In this document: in pieces, positions 27,090 to 36,800 of the stretch
Numbering within the stretch: the stretch's first letter is position 1
Layout of the letters: every line of letters starts with the position of its first letter
From: Brachyspira pilosicoli
GTDB lineage: Bacteria; Spirochaetota; Brachyspiria; Brachyspirales; Brachyspiraceae
Direction: 5' to 3'
Assembly: GCF_008016535.1 (NCBI RefSeq)
Contig: NZ_SAXY01000030.1
Span: 62,001-126,000 of the forward strand
Length of the DNA stretch: 64,000 nucleotides
Position numbers and translations under genes: made by a program
The notes under the pieces: generated by a model
The model's database searches: none
The model's input: only the letters and a program-made list of their open reading frames with translations
Told to the model about the DNA's origin: nothing

Positions 27090-28415
27090 TTAATTATTTG
27101 TCCATTTACCGTATTGCTCTACTAAGGATTCTTTTATACCAACTTCTGCTTTACTAAAGTATTTGGACATTAATTCCCAGCCTGTTTCTAACATCTCATC
27201 AATTTTAATGTTAATGTCTATTGCAAGTAATCTTTCAGAATATTCAGCAGCATATTTCAAACATCTTTCATCATATTCAGTTAAGTCGAAACCGTTTTCT
27301 TTCTTCATTTTAGCATTAGCAGCATCTGAATAAAGACGAACTAAAGTGTTCATTACAGCAGGGTGGTCTTCTCTAGTTTTCTTACCTATAACCAACTGTT
27401 TCAAACGTGAAAGACTTCTGAATGGGTCAATGATTGTTTTACCTATGTCAGAGTCACGTCTTAAGTAAAGCTGACCTTCAGTGATGTAACCAGTGTTGTC
27501 TGGTACAGCATGAGTAATATCACCTTCGTTAAGAGTAGTAACAGCGATAATAGTAATAGAACCGCCGTCAGGGAACTGAGCTGCTTTTTCGTAGATTTTA
27601 GCAAGGTCAGAATATAATGAACCTGGCATAGAGTCTTTAGAAGGAATCTGGTCCATTTTGTTTGATACTATAGCTAAAGCGTCAGCATAAAGAGTCATGT
27701 CTGTAAGAAGTACAAGAACTTTTTGCTTATGCTCAACTGCGAAATATTCTGCAGCTGTACAAGCCATATCAGGTATCAAAAGTCTTTCTACTGGAGGGTC
27801 ATCAGTAGTGTTGATGAAACATATAATTTTATCTAATGCTCCAGCTTCAGTAAATGTATTTTTAAATGATAAATAGTCATCGTTAGAAAGTCCCATACCG
27901 CCAAGGATAATCTTGTCAGCTTCAGCTCTCAAAGCAACCTGTGCAAGTACTGCGTTATAAGGCTGGTCTGGGTCTGCGAAGAATGGGATTTTTTGTCCTG
28001 TTACAAGTGTGTTGTTAAGGTCAATTCCGGCAATACCAGTAGCAATAAGTTCAGAAGGCTGTTTTCTTCTAACAGGGTTTACTGAAGGTCCTCCGATTTC
28101 TACCTCTTTACCTTCAACTTCAGCACCTCCGTCTATAGGCTCGCCATAAGCATTAAAAAATCTTCCTGCAAGAAGTTCGCTTACTTTAAGTATAGGAGGT
28201 CTGCCTAAAAATACAACTTCAGCGTTTGTAGGTATACCTTCAGTACCTTGGAAAACCTGAAGCGTAACAATATCTCCAATCATTTTTACAACCTGAGCAG
28301 GTCTGCCGGCTACTAGAGCCATCTCATCGTTACCAACATTTTCTGCTCTTAAAGATACAGTTGCTTTAGTAATTTGTACTAATTTTGTATATACTTTTTG
28401 AAATGCTTTAGGCAT
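27090..28415 (-). CDS. V-type ATPase subunit B
   Basis: 441 residues, the non-catalytic nucleotide-site subunit of the A3B3 head. Family markers are GPSVNPVRRKQPSELIATGIAGID as an interrupted block (GGPSVNPV and PSELIATGIAGID, about 110-133), KIPFFADPDQPYN (about 144-156) and a C-terminal helical domain. The P-loop is degenerate, as is normal for B subunits. Its start overlaps the end of subunit A by 8 nt. Confidence 0.94.
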   Translation of the reverse strand: MPKAFQKVYTKLVQITKATVSLRAENVGNDEMALVAGRPAQVVKMIGDIVTLQVFQGTEGIPTNAEVVFLGRPPILKVSELLAGRFFNAYGEPIDGGAEVEGKEVEIGGPSVNPVRRKQPSELIATGIAGIDLNNTLVTGQKIPFFADPDQPYNAVLAQVALRAEADKIILGGMGLSNDDYLSFKNTFTEAGALDKIICFINTTDDPPVERLLIPDMACTAAEYFAVEHKQKVLVLLTDMTLYADALAIVSNKMDQIPSKDSMPGSLYSDLAKIYEKAAQFPDGGSITIIAVTTLNEGDITHAVPDNTGYITEGQLYLRRDSDIGKTIIDPFRSLSRLKQLVIGKKTREDHPAVMNTLVRLYSDAANAKMKKENGFDLTEYDERCLKYAAEYSERLLAIDINIKIDEMLETGWELMSKYFSKAEVGIKESLVEQYGKWTNN

Positions 28416-30171
28416 GTGTTATACTCCTTTCAGCAAATATTGATTCCATCTCAGCTGTGTATTTTTTATGTTCTTCAGACTTATATATAGAATAATTCAT
28501 CTGTTTAAATGCGTTAATAAGTCTTTTGAAATAAGTACCTACTTCACTGTAATCATCAAATCTGTAATCAGCTTCTACAACTTTCATAACTTGATTTAAT
28601 AATTCTTTTTGTCTCTCTATTGGACAGTTTTTATCTACTTTATCGAAAGCATCTTGCTGTAATAATACAAAGTCTATAAGTTCCGCCTTCCATAAACGTT
28701 GATGATATTCAAGAGGTACTGCGTCATCACCTAAAATGCTTATTTGGTCATTAGCTTCCTGACCTCTCCTAGCAATATCTTTCGCTCTAATAACTTTATC
28801 AGCCCAACCTTTTTCTATATAAGTATCTGAAAACTCTACAAACTCTGGATATTCTATATATTTAGAATAAGAATCTAATGGGTCAACAGCAGGATATCTT
28901 TTACTGTCAGCACGTTTTTGTGATAATGCGTAGAAACATCTAGCTGCTTTACGAGTAGATTCTGTTACAGGCTCTTTCAAGTTACCGCCTGCAGGTGATA
29001 CTGTACCTATGAATGTAATAGAACCTGTTTCTCCATTATTTAAGTATACGAAACCTGCTCTAGCATAGAAACTAGAAATAATAGCAGGCAAGTCGATAGG
29101 GAATGCATCCGGTCCTGGCAGCTCTTCAAGTCTGTTAGACATCTCTCTTAAAGCTTGTGCCCAACGAGAAGTAGAGTCAGCAAGAAGAAGTACTTTAAGT
29201 CCCATTGACCTATAATATTCAGCTACTGTCATACCTACATAAACTGAAGCTTCACGGGCAGCAACAGGCATGTTTGAAGTGTTACAGATGATTGTAGTTC
29301 TTTCCATCAAGCTTCTTCCAGTTCTTGGGTCAATAAGCTCTGGAAATTCTGTAAATATTTCTACTACCTCATTAGCCCTTTCACCGCAAGCTGTCATTAT
29401 AATCAAGTCAGCATTAGCGTTAGTAGCCAAAGCGTGCTGCAATACTGTTTTACCTGCACCGAATGGTCCCGGAATAAATCCTGTACCGCCTTCAGTAATA
29501 GGGTTAAATGTATCTATAGTTCTGACACCAGTCTCTAACAATTTGAATGGTCTTGGCTTTTCTTTGTAAGCTTTAATAGTAAGTTTTACAGGCCAAGTTT
29601 GAACCATTGTTACATTAACTTTTTCGCCTTTAGAATCTTTTATAACAGCAAGTGCATCCTCTAAACCATAATTTCCAGCAGAAACTACGCTTTCAACAAC
29701 ACCTTTACCTTCAAATTTGAAAGGAACCATTATTTTGTGGTCAATCCAACCCTCTTTAACAGCACCAATCCAATCTCCTGCCTCAACTTCTTCACCAACT
29801 TTAGCTATAGGTGTAAAGTCGTATCTCGCATCTTTATCTTCAGTAAGATTGTTATATTTACCTCTCTCTAAGAATACACCCTTTAATTTATCAAGGTCAT
29901 TTTGAAGTCCGTCAAAGTTTTTACCTAAAAGTCCAGGTCCTAATTCAATCTCTAACATTGAACCAGTAAACTCTACGGCATCGCCTAATTTCATTCCCCT
30001 TGTAGATTCAAATACCTGAGCACTAGCACTAGTACCTGATATTTTAATAACCTCTGCCATTAGTTTGGCTTCCCCACAAGATACAAAACATATCTCGTTC
30101 TGTGAAACGGGTCCGTCTACCTCTATTGAAATTAGGTTTGATATAATAGCAGTTACTTTACCTTTAGTCAT
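28408..30171 (-). CDS. V-type ATPase subunit A (catalytic)
   Basis: 587 residues, the catalytic ATPase subunit. Walker A is GPFGAGKTVLQ (about 237-247). The catalytic glutamate block is CGERANEVVEIFTEFPEL (about 262-279). The characteristic non-homologous insertion region follows the N-terminal barrel (about 115-185), and STSRWAQALREMSNRLEELPG (about 331-351) is strongly conserved. With B it hydrolyses or makes ATP, coupled to ion flow through I and K. The gene starts 25 nt after the DUF2764 gene. Confidence 0.95.
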   Translation of the reverse strand: MTKGKVTAIISNLISIEVDGPVSQNEICFVSCGEAKLMAEVIKISGTSASAQVFESTRGMKLGDAVEFTGSMLEIELGPGLLGKNFDGLQNDLDKLKGVFLERGKYNNLTEDKDARYDFTPIAKVGEEVEAGDWIGAVKEGWIDHKIMVPFKFEGKGVVESVVSAGNYGLEDALAVIKDSKGEKVNVTMVQTWPVKLTIKAYKEKPRPFKLLETGVRTIDTFNPITEGGTGFIPGPFGAGKTVLQHALATNANADLIIMTACGERANEVVEIFTEFPELIDPRTGRSLMERTTIICNTSNMPVAAREASVYVGMTVAEYYRSMGLKVLLLADSTSRWAQALREMSNRLEELPGPDAFPIDLPAIISSFYARAGFVYLNNGETGSITFIGTVSPAGGNLKEPVTESTRKAARCFYALSQKRADSKRYPAVDPLDSYSKYIEYPEFVEFSDTYIEKGWADKVIRAKDIARRGQEANDQISILGDDAVPLEYHQRLWKAELIDFVLLQQDAFDKVDKNCPIERQKELLNQVMKVVEADYRFDDYSEVGTYFKRLINAFKQMNYSIYKSEEHKKYTAEMESIFAERSITHA

Positions 30172-30196
30172 TTCTATCTCCTAATTAATTTACATT

Positions 30197-31030
30197 TTAT
30201 AATGACGCTTTGCTTTTTAATGTTTCTACAAGCGTCTCTAAATGTTTCTTACCTTCCTCTTCATCTCTTCCGTTGATACTAACGGCATAGTTAAGATTTA
30301 TATAATAAGCAAAAATATTATCTGTTGTGAAAGATTTTATAGATGTTAACTTATCCAAAAACTCCCCTACCAAAGAACATTCTATATTTTCCATATTATA
30401 TGGATCAGCCTTATCTGATGAGTTAAATGTCTCTATAATAGTGTTAATATAAGGTATCTCTCTACCTACACCAAAATCGGAAGCTGTAGATTTGCTTAAT
30501 GCAGATATTAAAGAATAATCGCCTATAAGCTCTTTAGCTATCTTATCACTATTAAAACCTAAAGCCCTGCAATTTAAAGCTGCTAAAACATTCTTCATAT
30601 CTCTCATAAATAATGCATAATTCTTTATAAAATTATTACCGCTATTTATCATCTCTTCATAATACAAATTCAATAAACTGTTTTCTATATGTCTAACACT
30701 TTCCCATTCAACATTCTTATTATCTTCTAAAAATTTGCTCATATATGTTGGTAAATTAGATATATTATTGTATTTTTGTATCTCCTCTTTACTAAATATA
30801 CAAGGCTCTAAATGCTTTGTATAAGGGCTGAATAATCCCTTTTGTTTTGCTATAGCATTTACTAAATTTTTATTGTCATTTTGATAAATAAGATATTTAA
30901 AAAACTTAGCATCTTTAGCACTTAAACTAGATAATATACTTTGAGTAATTTCATTAATATCATACTTAGCCTTAGCATCAGATAATTTAACTTCTGGAAG
31001 ACCTGAGATAAGATAATAATATGATCCCAT
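30197..31030 (-). CDS. DUF2764 protein, V-ATPase-associated subunit
   Basis: 277 residues, helical, starting MGSYYYLISGLPEV, the signature start of DUF2764. This family is found in V-ATPase operons of spirochaetes, Bacteroidetes and chlamydiae at the position where other operons have subunit C. It probably serves as the C-like adapter between stator and rotor. No separate C gene is in this operon, which supports that assignment. The start at 31030 lies 11 nt after the subunit E stop. Confidence 0.85.
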   Translation of the reverse strand: MGSYYYLISGLPEVKLSDAKAKYDINEITQSILSSLSAKDAKFFKYLIYQNDNKNLVNAIAKQKGLFSPYTKHLEPCIFSKEEIQKYNNISNLPTYMSKFLEDNKNVEWESVRHIENSLLNLYYEEMINSGNNFIKNYALFMRDMKNVLAALNCRALGFNSDKIAKELIGDYSLISALSKSTASDFGVGREIPYINTIIETFNSSDKADPYNMENIECSLVGEFLDKLTSIKSFTTDNIFAYYINLNYAVSINGRDEEEGKKHLETLVETLKSKASL

Positions 31031-31041
31031 ACTCGCCCCTT

Positions 31042-31656
31042 TTATTTACTAAATATTACTTCTTCTGTTTTAGCTTTGATATAATCACTGAAAAACTCTA
31101 CAAAATCCTCATCTGTAAATTGTAGTTGATAATTGCCATTATTTGGTACTATTTTAAATCCATTTGATAATTTCTTATCAAAGTTAATACTAGCATTATT
31201 AATAGCAGATTTTATAGATTTCTCAAATGCTGCATCTATATCTGCTTTCTTTGATTCTGGGAAATATACTGTTACATCAGAGTTACCTGAAGCTATATCC
31301 CATTTTTTTACTACCTCTAAAATTAAATCTTTTAAAAATGCAGTATCAGCAAAAGCTCCCTTTAATCCTTCTTCCAATACTTTAGAGGTAACCAATTCTT
31401 TTACTCTTTGCTTTAAAGCACTTATTGACTGCTCACCTGCCATACGAACATCAGTTATAGTGTTCTTATTAAGCTCTTCTGATTTTCTTTGTGCTTCTTT
31501 AATAATTTCTTCTGATTTTGATTCTGCTTCTTTTATAATTCTGTCAGCTTCATTTTTAGCGTTAGAAATTATTTCATCAGCTTTCTTATTAGATTTTTCA
31601 ACACCGTCTTGATATATACGTTCTAGAAGAGAGTCAAGTTTTTTATCTTCAGCCAT
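31042..31656 (-). CDS. V-type ATPase subunit E (peripheral stalk)
   Basis: 204 residues: a long N-terminal charged coiled coil (about 1-95, with repeated KNEADRIIKEAESKSEE-like heptads) and a globular C-terminal domain, as in the E subunit of the peripheral stalk. First gene of the operon; the ATG at 31656 is preceded by AAGGAGA. A partner G/H subunit gene was not seen. Confidence 0.85.
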   Translation of the reverse strand: MAEDKKLDSLLERIYQDGVEKSNKKADEIISNAKNEADRIIKEAESKSEEIIKEAQRKSEELNKNTITDVRMAGEQSISALKQRVKELVTSKVLEEGLKGAFADTAFLKDLILEVVKKWDIASGNSDVTVYFPESKKADIDAAFEKSIKSAINNASINFDKKLSNGFKIVPNNGNYQLQFTDEDFVEFFSDYIKAKTEEVIFSK

Positions 31657-31710
31657 GATATCTCCTTAACTTATAAATTATGTAATTATAAACATTTACG
31701 ATATTTGACT

Positions 31711-31739
31711 ATTGTAATCAATTATGAAAAAAAATGCAA
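31711..31739 (-). promoter_or_regulatory. Probable promoter of the V-ATPase operon
   Basis: TTGCAT (31739-31734), 17-nt spacer, TACAAT (31716-31711), about 50 nt before the subunit E start. A TATAAT at 31690-31685 without a clear -35 is an alternative. Confidence 0.5.
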
Positions 31740-31940
31740 GCAAAATACAAAAAATATAATTATCTGTATTATCTATGGAACTTATTTAATATGGTATTTA
31801 TACATACATATAAATTATAGCATTGCATAATATACTACATATTATAGAAGAAATAAGTAATTATTGAATACAATATATTTTTTTGAAATACATTTTTAAT
31901 TTATAAGTTAAACAAAAAGTTATTTTTCTCACATTATGAA

Positions 31941-31969
31941 TTGATTTTTATAAAAAAATGTATTATAAT
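31941..31969 (+). promoter_or_regulatory. Promoter of the CoA-transferase/butyrate operon
   Basis: TTGATT (31941-31946), 17-nt spacer, TATAAT (31964-31969), followed by AAGGTG before the ATG at 32011. The remaining divergent gap (31740-31940) is AT-rich with no other feature visible. Confidence 0.7.
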
Positions 31970-32010
31970 CAAATGAGAACTAGTTCAATTATTTTTAGAA
32001 GGTGATGATT

Positions 32011-33570
32011 ATGGATAATGTAAAATTTATAAAAGCAAATCAAGTTGGTGAACTGATTGCTAATAACTCTTTCATAGGGTTATGCGGATTTGTTGGTATC
32101 GGCTCTGCTGAAGAAATTTTAACTCAAATTGAAAAATCCTTTTTAGAAAAAGGAAGCCCTAATAATTTAAGCATCATTTTTGCTGCTGGAATTGGGGATA
32201 GTAAAGGAAGAGGAGCAGGACATTTTGGTCATAAAGGTCTTGTAAAAAGAGTTGTTGCAGGACACTGGGGATTAGCTCCAAGTCTTGGCGAATTAGCAAA
32301 CAACAATGAAATCGAAGCTTATAATCTTCCTCAAGGTGTTATTTCCCAAATGTTTAGAGAAATGGCAGCAGGAAAACCTGGAGCTCTTTCACATGTAGGT
32401 CTTGGAACTTTTATTGATCCTGAACTTCAAGGTGGAAAACTTAATAGTGTAACAACTGAAGATATTGTTGAAAGATGTAAATTTAGCGGTAAAGATTTAT
32501 TATTCTATCATGCTCCAAAACTAGATTATGCTATATTAAGAGGTACTTCTGCTGATGAAGATGGAAACATATCTTTTGAAGAAGAAGCACTTACACTTGA
32601 AGCTTTATCCGTAGCAACTGCCACTAAAAATAATGGGGGAAAAGTTTTTGTACAAGTTAAAAGAAAACTAAAAAGAGGAACTATTCCTCCAAAAGAAGTA
32701 AAAATACCTGGCATTTTGGTAGACTATGTAGTTGTAGCTGAAAATCCTGATAACCATATGCAGACATTTGGTGAATATTTTAATGAAGGATATGTAAAAA
32801 ACAACTTCGTTGTAGAAGGAAGCCTTAAAGAAGTAAAACTCGATGAGAGAAAAATTATTTCAAGAAGATGTGCAATGCTTCTAGATAAGAGCAAAAAAAT
32901 ACTTAATTATGGTATAGGAATGCCAGAAGTTATAGCAATGGTAATTAATGAAGAAGGTCAGGAACAATATTTCACACCTACTGTTGAGCCAGGAGCAATT
33001 GGAGGTACTCCTATGGGAGGACTTAGCTTCGGAGCAACATTTAATGCAACAGCAATAGTTGATCAGCCATATCAATTTGATTTCTATGACGGCGGCGGTT
33101 TGGATATGGCATTTTTGGGACTTGCACAATGCGACCAATATGGAAATATAAACGTTTCTAAATTTGGACCAAAAATTGCAGGATGCGGAGGATTTATTAA
33201 TATCACTCAAAATGCAAAAGAAGTAGTATTTTTAGGAACTTTCACAACTGGAGGATTAAAAATAGGTGTTGAAAATGGCGAACTTAGAATTCTTCAGGAA
33301 GGAAAAGTTAAGAAATTTGTAAAAGATGTAGAACAAGTTACATTCAGCGGTAATATTGCTAATAAAAACAATAAAAAAGTTACCTATATAACTGAAAGAG
33401 CTGTTTTCACTCTTGTTAAAGAAGGATTAAAACTTGTAGAAATAGCTCCGGGCGTAGATCTTCAAAAAGATGTGTTGGATCAAATGGAATTCAAGCCTAT
33501 AGTGCCTAAAGACTTGAAGAAAATGGATTCAAAAATATTTATTGATAAGAAAATGGGATTAGTATTTTAA
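32011..33570 (+). CDS. Acyl-CoA:acetate / 3-ketoacid-type CoA-transferase
   Basis: 519 residues from the ATG at 32011, chosen for its AAGGTG site; GTG at 32002 and ATG at 32005 are in frame upstream. Both CoA-transferase halves are fused. The N-terminal half has GFVGIGSAEEIL and the GAGHFGHKGLVKRVV glycine-rich block. The C-terminal half has TVEPGAIGGTPMGG, which carries the catalytic glutamate, and NYGIGMPEV. This is the YdiF/Pct architecture, moving CoA between acetyl-, propionyl-, butyryl- or hydroxyacyl-CoA and a free acid. First gene of an operon with a GntP permease, MaoC hydratase, acyl-CoA dehydrogenase and EtfBA. Confidence 0.92.
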   Translation: MDNVKFIKANQVGELIANNSFIGLCGFVGIGSAEEILTQIEKSFLEKGSPNNLSIIFAAGIGDSKGRGAGHFGHKGLVKRVVAGHWGLAPSLGELANNNEIEAYNLPQGVISQMFREMAAGKPGALSHVGLGTFIDPELQGGKLNSVTTEDIVERCKFSGKDLLFYHAPKLDYAILRGTSADEDGNISFEEEALTLEALSVATATKNNGGKVFVQVKRKLKRGTIPPKEVKIPGILVDYVVVAENPDNHMQTFGEYFNEGYVKNNFVVEGSLKEVKLDERKIISRRCAMLLDKSKKILNYGIGMPEVIAMVINEEGQEQYFTPTVEPGAIGGTPMGGLSFGATFNATAIVDQPYQFDFYDGGGLDMAFLGLAQCDQYGNINVSKFGPKIAGCGGFINITQNAKEVVFLGTFTTGGLKIGVENGELRILQEGKVKKFVKDVEQVTFSGNIANKNNKKVTYITERAVFTLVKEGLKLVEIAPGVDLQKDVLDQMEFKPIVPKDLKKMDSKIFIDKKMGLVF

Positions 33571-33595
33571 TAAAAAATAAAAAAGGAGTATCCAT

Positions 33596-34987
33596 ATGGT
33601 ATTTGGAACAATTGGTATTATATTATCGCTAATACTTTTAATGTATTTAGCGTATAGGGGAATTTCGGTTTTAATTATAGCACCTATTCTTGCTTGTTTT
33701 GCAGCAATAATGAGCGGTATTGATAGCGGAAGTATCCACATTTTAGCTACCTACACAGAAACTTTTATGAGTAGTTTAGCTGGATATGTAAGAAATTATT
33801 TCCCTATTTTCTTACTAGGAGCTATATTCGGTAAGGTAATGGACCATACAGGTTCAGCAAAAAGTATTTCATATTTTATTTGTGATAAGTTCGGTAAAGA
33901 AAAAGCTATACTTGCTATAGTTCTTGCTTGTGCTGTACTTACTTACGGCGGAGTATCTTTATTCGTTGTATCTTTTGCTATTTATCCTGTTGCAGCAGCT
34001 TTATTTAGAGAATCAAGAATCCCTAAAAGATTCATTCCTGGAGCAATCGCTTGCGGAGCTTTCACTTTCACAATGACTGGTTTGCCTGGATCACCTCAAA
34101 TTCAAAATGCTATTCCTATGCAATATTTTGGAACTGACGCTTATGCCGCTCCAGTTCTTGGTATAATTGGTTCTATAATAATGGGAACAAGCGGAATTAT
34201 GTGGTTACAAAGAAGAGCAAAAAAAGCTATGGCTAAAGGTGAAGGATATGGAGTACATCAAAATGAGCCAACAATAAATAATGAAAATTTACAAAATATA
34301 CCCCCATTCGGAATTGCTATTCTTCCTATAATATTAGTTTTAGTTGTAGGTCTTGTTACTTCTAAATTAATATTCCCTAAATTAGATTTCTCTTATCTTG
34401 AAAGTTACGGTACTACTGCTGGTAAAGTTTTAGGAAACTGGAGCTTAATCATAGCATTAGTAGTTTCTATAGTAGTGGCAATTATTGTTAACTTCAAAAG
34501 AATGGATAATGTTATTAAAACTCTTACTGAAGGTGTATCTGGTTCATTCCTTGCTGTAATGAACACAGCTTCTGAGGTTGGTTATGGAAACGTTATAGCT
34601 TCTATGGCAGCATTTGCTGTTGTAAAAGGTGCTTTATTAGGACTTTCTTCTAACCCTCTTGTATCAGAAGCAGTTTCTGTATCTGCTCTTGCTGGTATAA
34701 CAGGTTCAGCATCTGGCGGATTAAGTATAGCACTTGAAGCTCTTGCTGATACATATTTGAAAGATGCTTTAGCTGCTAACATAGACCCTCAGGTTCTTCA
34801 CAGAATAGCTTCTATGGCTTGCGGAGGTCTCGATACTATGCCTCACAACGGTGCGGTTATTACTGTTCTTGCTGTTACTGGAATGACTCACAGAGAATCT
34901 TATGGTGATATTGCAGTGTGTACAGCCATAATTCCTGTAATAACTGTTGCAATTTGTATTGTACTTGCTAGCTTTGGTGTTGTATGA
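33596..34987 (+). CDS. GntP-family permease
   Basis: 463 residues with about 12-13 hydrophobic segments. Family-like blocks are NYFPIFLLGAIFGKVMD (about 67-83), TYGGVSLFVVSFAIYP (about 116-131) and SMACGGLDTMPHNGAV (about 405-420). GntP transporters import gluconate and related hydroxy acids with protons, and some members are annotated as D-beta-hydroxybutyrate permeases. Placed 25 nt after a CoA-transferase and before an (R)-type hydratase, import of 3-hydroxybutyrate or a similar short acid is the likeliest role. AAGGAG precedes the ATG. Confidence 0.88.
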   Translation: MVFGTIGIILSLILLMYLAYRGISVLIIAPILACFAAIMSGIDSGSIHILATYTETFMSSLAGYVRNYFPIFLLGAIFGKVMDHTGSAKSISYFICDKFGKEKAILAIVLACAVLTYGGVSLFVVSFAIYPVAAALFRESRIPKRFIPGAIACGAFTFTMTGLPGSPQIQNAIPMQYFGTDAYAAPVLGIIGSIIMGTSGIMWLQRRAKKAMAKGEGYGVHQNEPTINNENLQNIPPFGIAILPIILVLVVGLVTSKLIFPKLDFSYLESYGTTAGKVLGNWSLIIALVVSIVVAIIVNFKRMDNVIKTLTEGVSGSFLAVMNTASEVGYGNVIASMAAFAVVKGALLGLSSNPLVSEAVSVSALAGITGSASGGLSIALEALADTYLKDALAANIDPQVLHRIASMACGGLDTMPHNGAVITVLAVTGMTHRESYGDIAVCTAIIPVITVAICIVLASFGVV

Positions 34988-35036
34988 TTAAAAAATAGAA
35001 TATATAATATATTATAATTTAATATATAAAAAAACA

Positions 35037-35084
35037 TTAAATATTTGGCAATATATCTGAAAAGAAATTTTGCCAAATATTTAA
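35037..35084. terminator. Intra-operon hairpin, 15-bp perfect inverted repeat
   Basis: TTAAATATTTGGCAA (35037-35051) is exactly repeated inverted as TTGCCAAATATTTAA (35070-35084) with an 18-nt loop. The tail is only weakly T-rich, so partial termination or an RNA processing/stability site between the permease and hydratase genes is possible. A TATAAT-like box follows further down before the hydratase. Confidence 0.55.
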
Positions 35085-35153
35085 AATTTAATTTATATTT
35101 TTATATTTATGTTGTATAATATATCATATAATATTTTTATAGGAGAAATAATC

Positions 35154-35558
35154 ATGAAATTTGAAGATTTAAAAGTTGGAATGAAGGCTGAAGTTGCTAA
35201 AACTATAACTGAAACCGACGTAATCCTATATGCAGGAATTACACTTGATACAAATCCAGCTCACTTAAATGAAACTCATGCACAGCAAACTATGTTCAAA
35301 CATAGAATAGCTCACGGAATGCTTACTGCAGGACTTGTATCTGCTGTATTAGGAACAAAACTTCCAGGTGAAGGAAGTATTTATATGGGGCAAGAGTTGA
35401 AATTTACAGCTCCTGTATATTTTGGAGATACGATTACAGCTACTGCTGAAATCATAGAACTTATCCCTGAAAAAAACAGAGTAATTCTTTCTACTACTTG
35501 TACAAATCAAGATGGAAAAGTTGTTTTAAGCGGAAAAGCTACTATAATGAAAAAATAA
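35154..35558 (+). CDS. MaoC-like (R)-specific enoyl-CoA hydratase
   Basis: 134 residues, single hot-dog domain. The start is the ATG at 35154 with AGGAGA 7 nt upstream; the frame is open to a TTG at 35109. The hydratase motif is present as YAGITLDTNPAHLN (about 24-37, catalytic Asp) followed by RIAHGMLTAGLVSAVLGTKLPG (interrupted here as RIAHGMLTAG and LGTKLPGEGSIY), with the catalytic His in AHG. These enzymes interconvert crotonyl-CoA and (R)-3-hydroxybutyryl-CoA. In this operon it would supply crotonyl-CoA to the acyl-CoA dehydrogenase downstream. Confidence 0.9.
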   Translation: MKFEDLKVGMKAEVAKTITETDVILYAGITLDTNPAHLNETHAQQTMFKHRIAHGMLTAGLVSAVLGTKLPGEGSIYMGQELKFTAPVYFGDTITATAEIIELIPEKNRVILSTTCTNQDGKVVLSGKATIMKK

Positions 35559-35617
35559 CAAAAATAATTTATAATAAATAAAAAAAATTGATAAAGTAAT
35601 TATCAGGAGGATTAGAA

Positions 35618-36763
35618 ATGGAATTTAGTTTGTCTAAAACACATGAACTTTTCAGACAAATGATCAGAGAATTTGCTGAAAAAGAGGTAAAACCTTTAGC
35701 AACAGAGCTTGACGAGGAAGAAAGATTCCCTGTTGAAACTGTTAAGAAAATGGCTGAAATTGGACTTATGGGCATACCTATTCCTAAAGAATATGGCGGA
35801 GCTGGCGGAGATAATTTAATGTACGCTATGGCTGTTGAAGAATTATCAAGAGTTTGCGGTACTACTGGCGTTATTCTTTCTGCTCACACTTCTCTTGGAA
35901 CTTGGCCTATATTACAATTCGGTACAGATGCTCAAAAACAAAAATATGTACCTAAATTGGCTAGCGGTGAATGGCTTGGTGCATTCGGACTTACTGAACC
36001 TAATGCCGGTACAGATGCTGCAGGTCAGCAAACAGTAGCTGTATTAGATGAAGCTGCTCAAGAATGGGTTATCAATGGTTCTAAAATCTTCATAACAAAT
36101 TCAGGATATGCTGATGTATATGTAATATTTGCTATGACAGACAAATCACAAGGACTAAAAGGTATTTCTGCTTTCATAATAGAAAAAGGAACTCCAGGAT
36201 TTACTGTTGGTAAAAAAGAGAAAAAATTAGGTATTAGAGGTTCTGCAACTTGCGAATTAATATTTGAAAATGCAAGAATACCAAAAGATAATTTATTAGG
36301 CGAATTAGGAAAAGGTTTTAAAATTGCTATGATGACTCTTGACGGAGGAAGAATAGGAATTGCTTCTCAGGCATTAGGACTTGCACAAGGAGCTCTTGAT
36401 GAAACTGTTTCTTATGTAAAAGAAAGAAAACAGTTTGGAAGATCTATAGCTAATTTCCAAAACACTCAATTCCAATTAGCTAACCTTGAAGTAAAAGTGG
36501 AAGCTGCAAGACTTTTAGTTTACAAAGCAGCATGGAGAGAAAGCAACCATCTTCCATATTCTGTAGATGCTGCAAGAGCTAAATTATTTGCTGCAGAAAC
36601 TGCAATGGAAGTAACTACTAAAGCTGTTCAGCTTCACGGCGGATACGGATATACTAGAGAATATCCTGTTGAAAGAATGATGAGAGATGCTAAAATTACT
36701 GAAATCTATGAAGGTACATCAGAAGTTCAAAGAATGGTAATAGCAGGAAACCTTTTAAGATAA
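35618..36763 (+). CDS. Short-chain acyl-CoA dehydrogenase (butyryl-CoA dehydrogenase-like)
   Basis: 381 residues, full-length FAD acyl-CoA dehydrogenase. GLTEPNAGTDAAG (about 127-139) is the first signature; the C-terminal signature QLHGGYGYTREYPVERMMRDAKITEIYEGTSE-type block is near 333-365, with the catalytic-base glutamate expected in the IYEGTSE segment. Followed directly by EtfB and EtfA, its electron partner, as in bcd-etfBA clusters of butyrate formers, where crotonyl-CoA reduction can be bifurcated to ferredoxin. CAGGAGG precedes the ATG. Confidence 0.93.
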   Translation: MEFSLSKTHELFRQMIREFAEKEVKPLATELDEEERFPVETVKKMAEIGLMGIPIPKEYGGAGGDNLMYAMAVEELSRVCGTTGVILSAHTSLGTWPILQFGTDAQKQKYVPKLASGEWLGAFGLTEPNAGTDAAGQQTVAVLDEAAQEWVINGSKIFITNSGYADVYVIFAMTDKSQGLKGISAFIIEKGTPGFTVGKKEKKLGIRGSATCELIFENARIPKDNLLGELGKGFKIAMMTLDGGRIGIASQALGLAQGALDETVSYVKERKQFGRSIANFQNTQFQLANLEVKVEAARLLVYKAAWRESNHLPYSVDAARAKLFAAETAMEVTTKAVQLHGGYGYTREYPVERMMRDAKITEIYEGTSEVQRMVIAGNLLR

Positions 36764-36800
36764 GCCAATTAGTAAATAAAATATTTATGGAGGAATAGAA

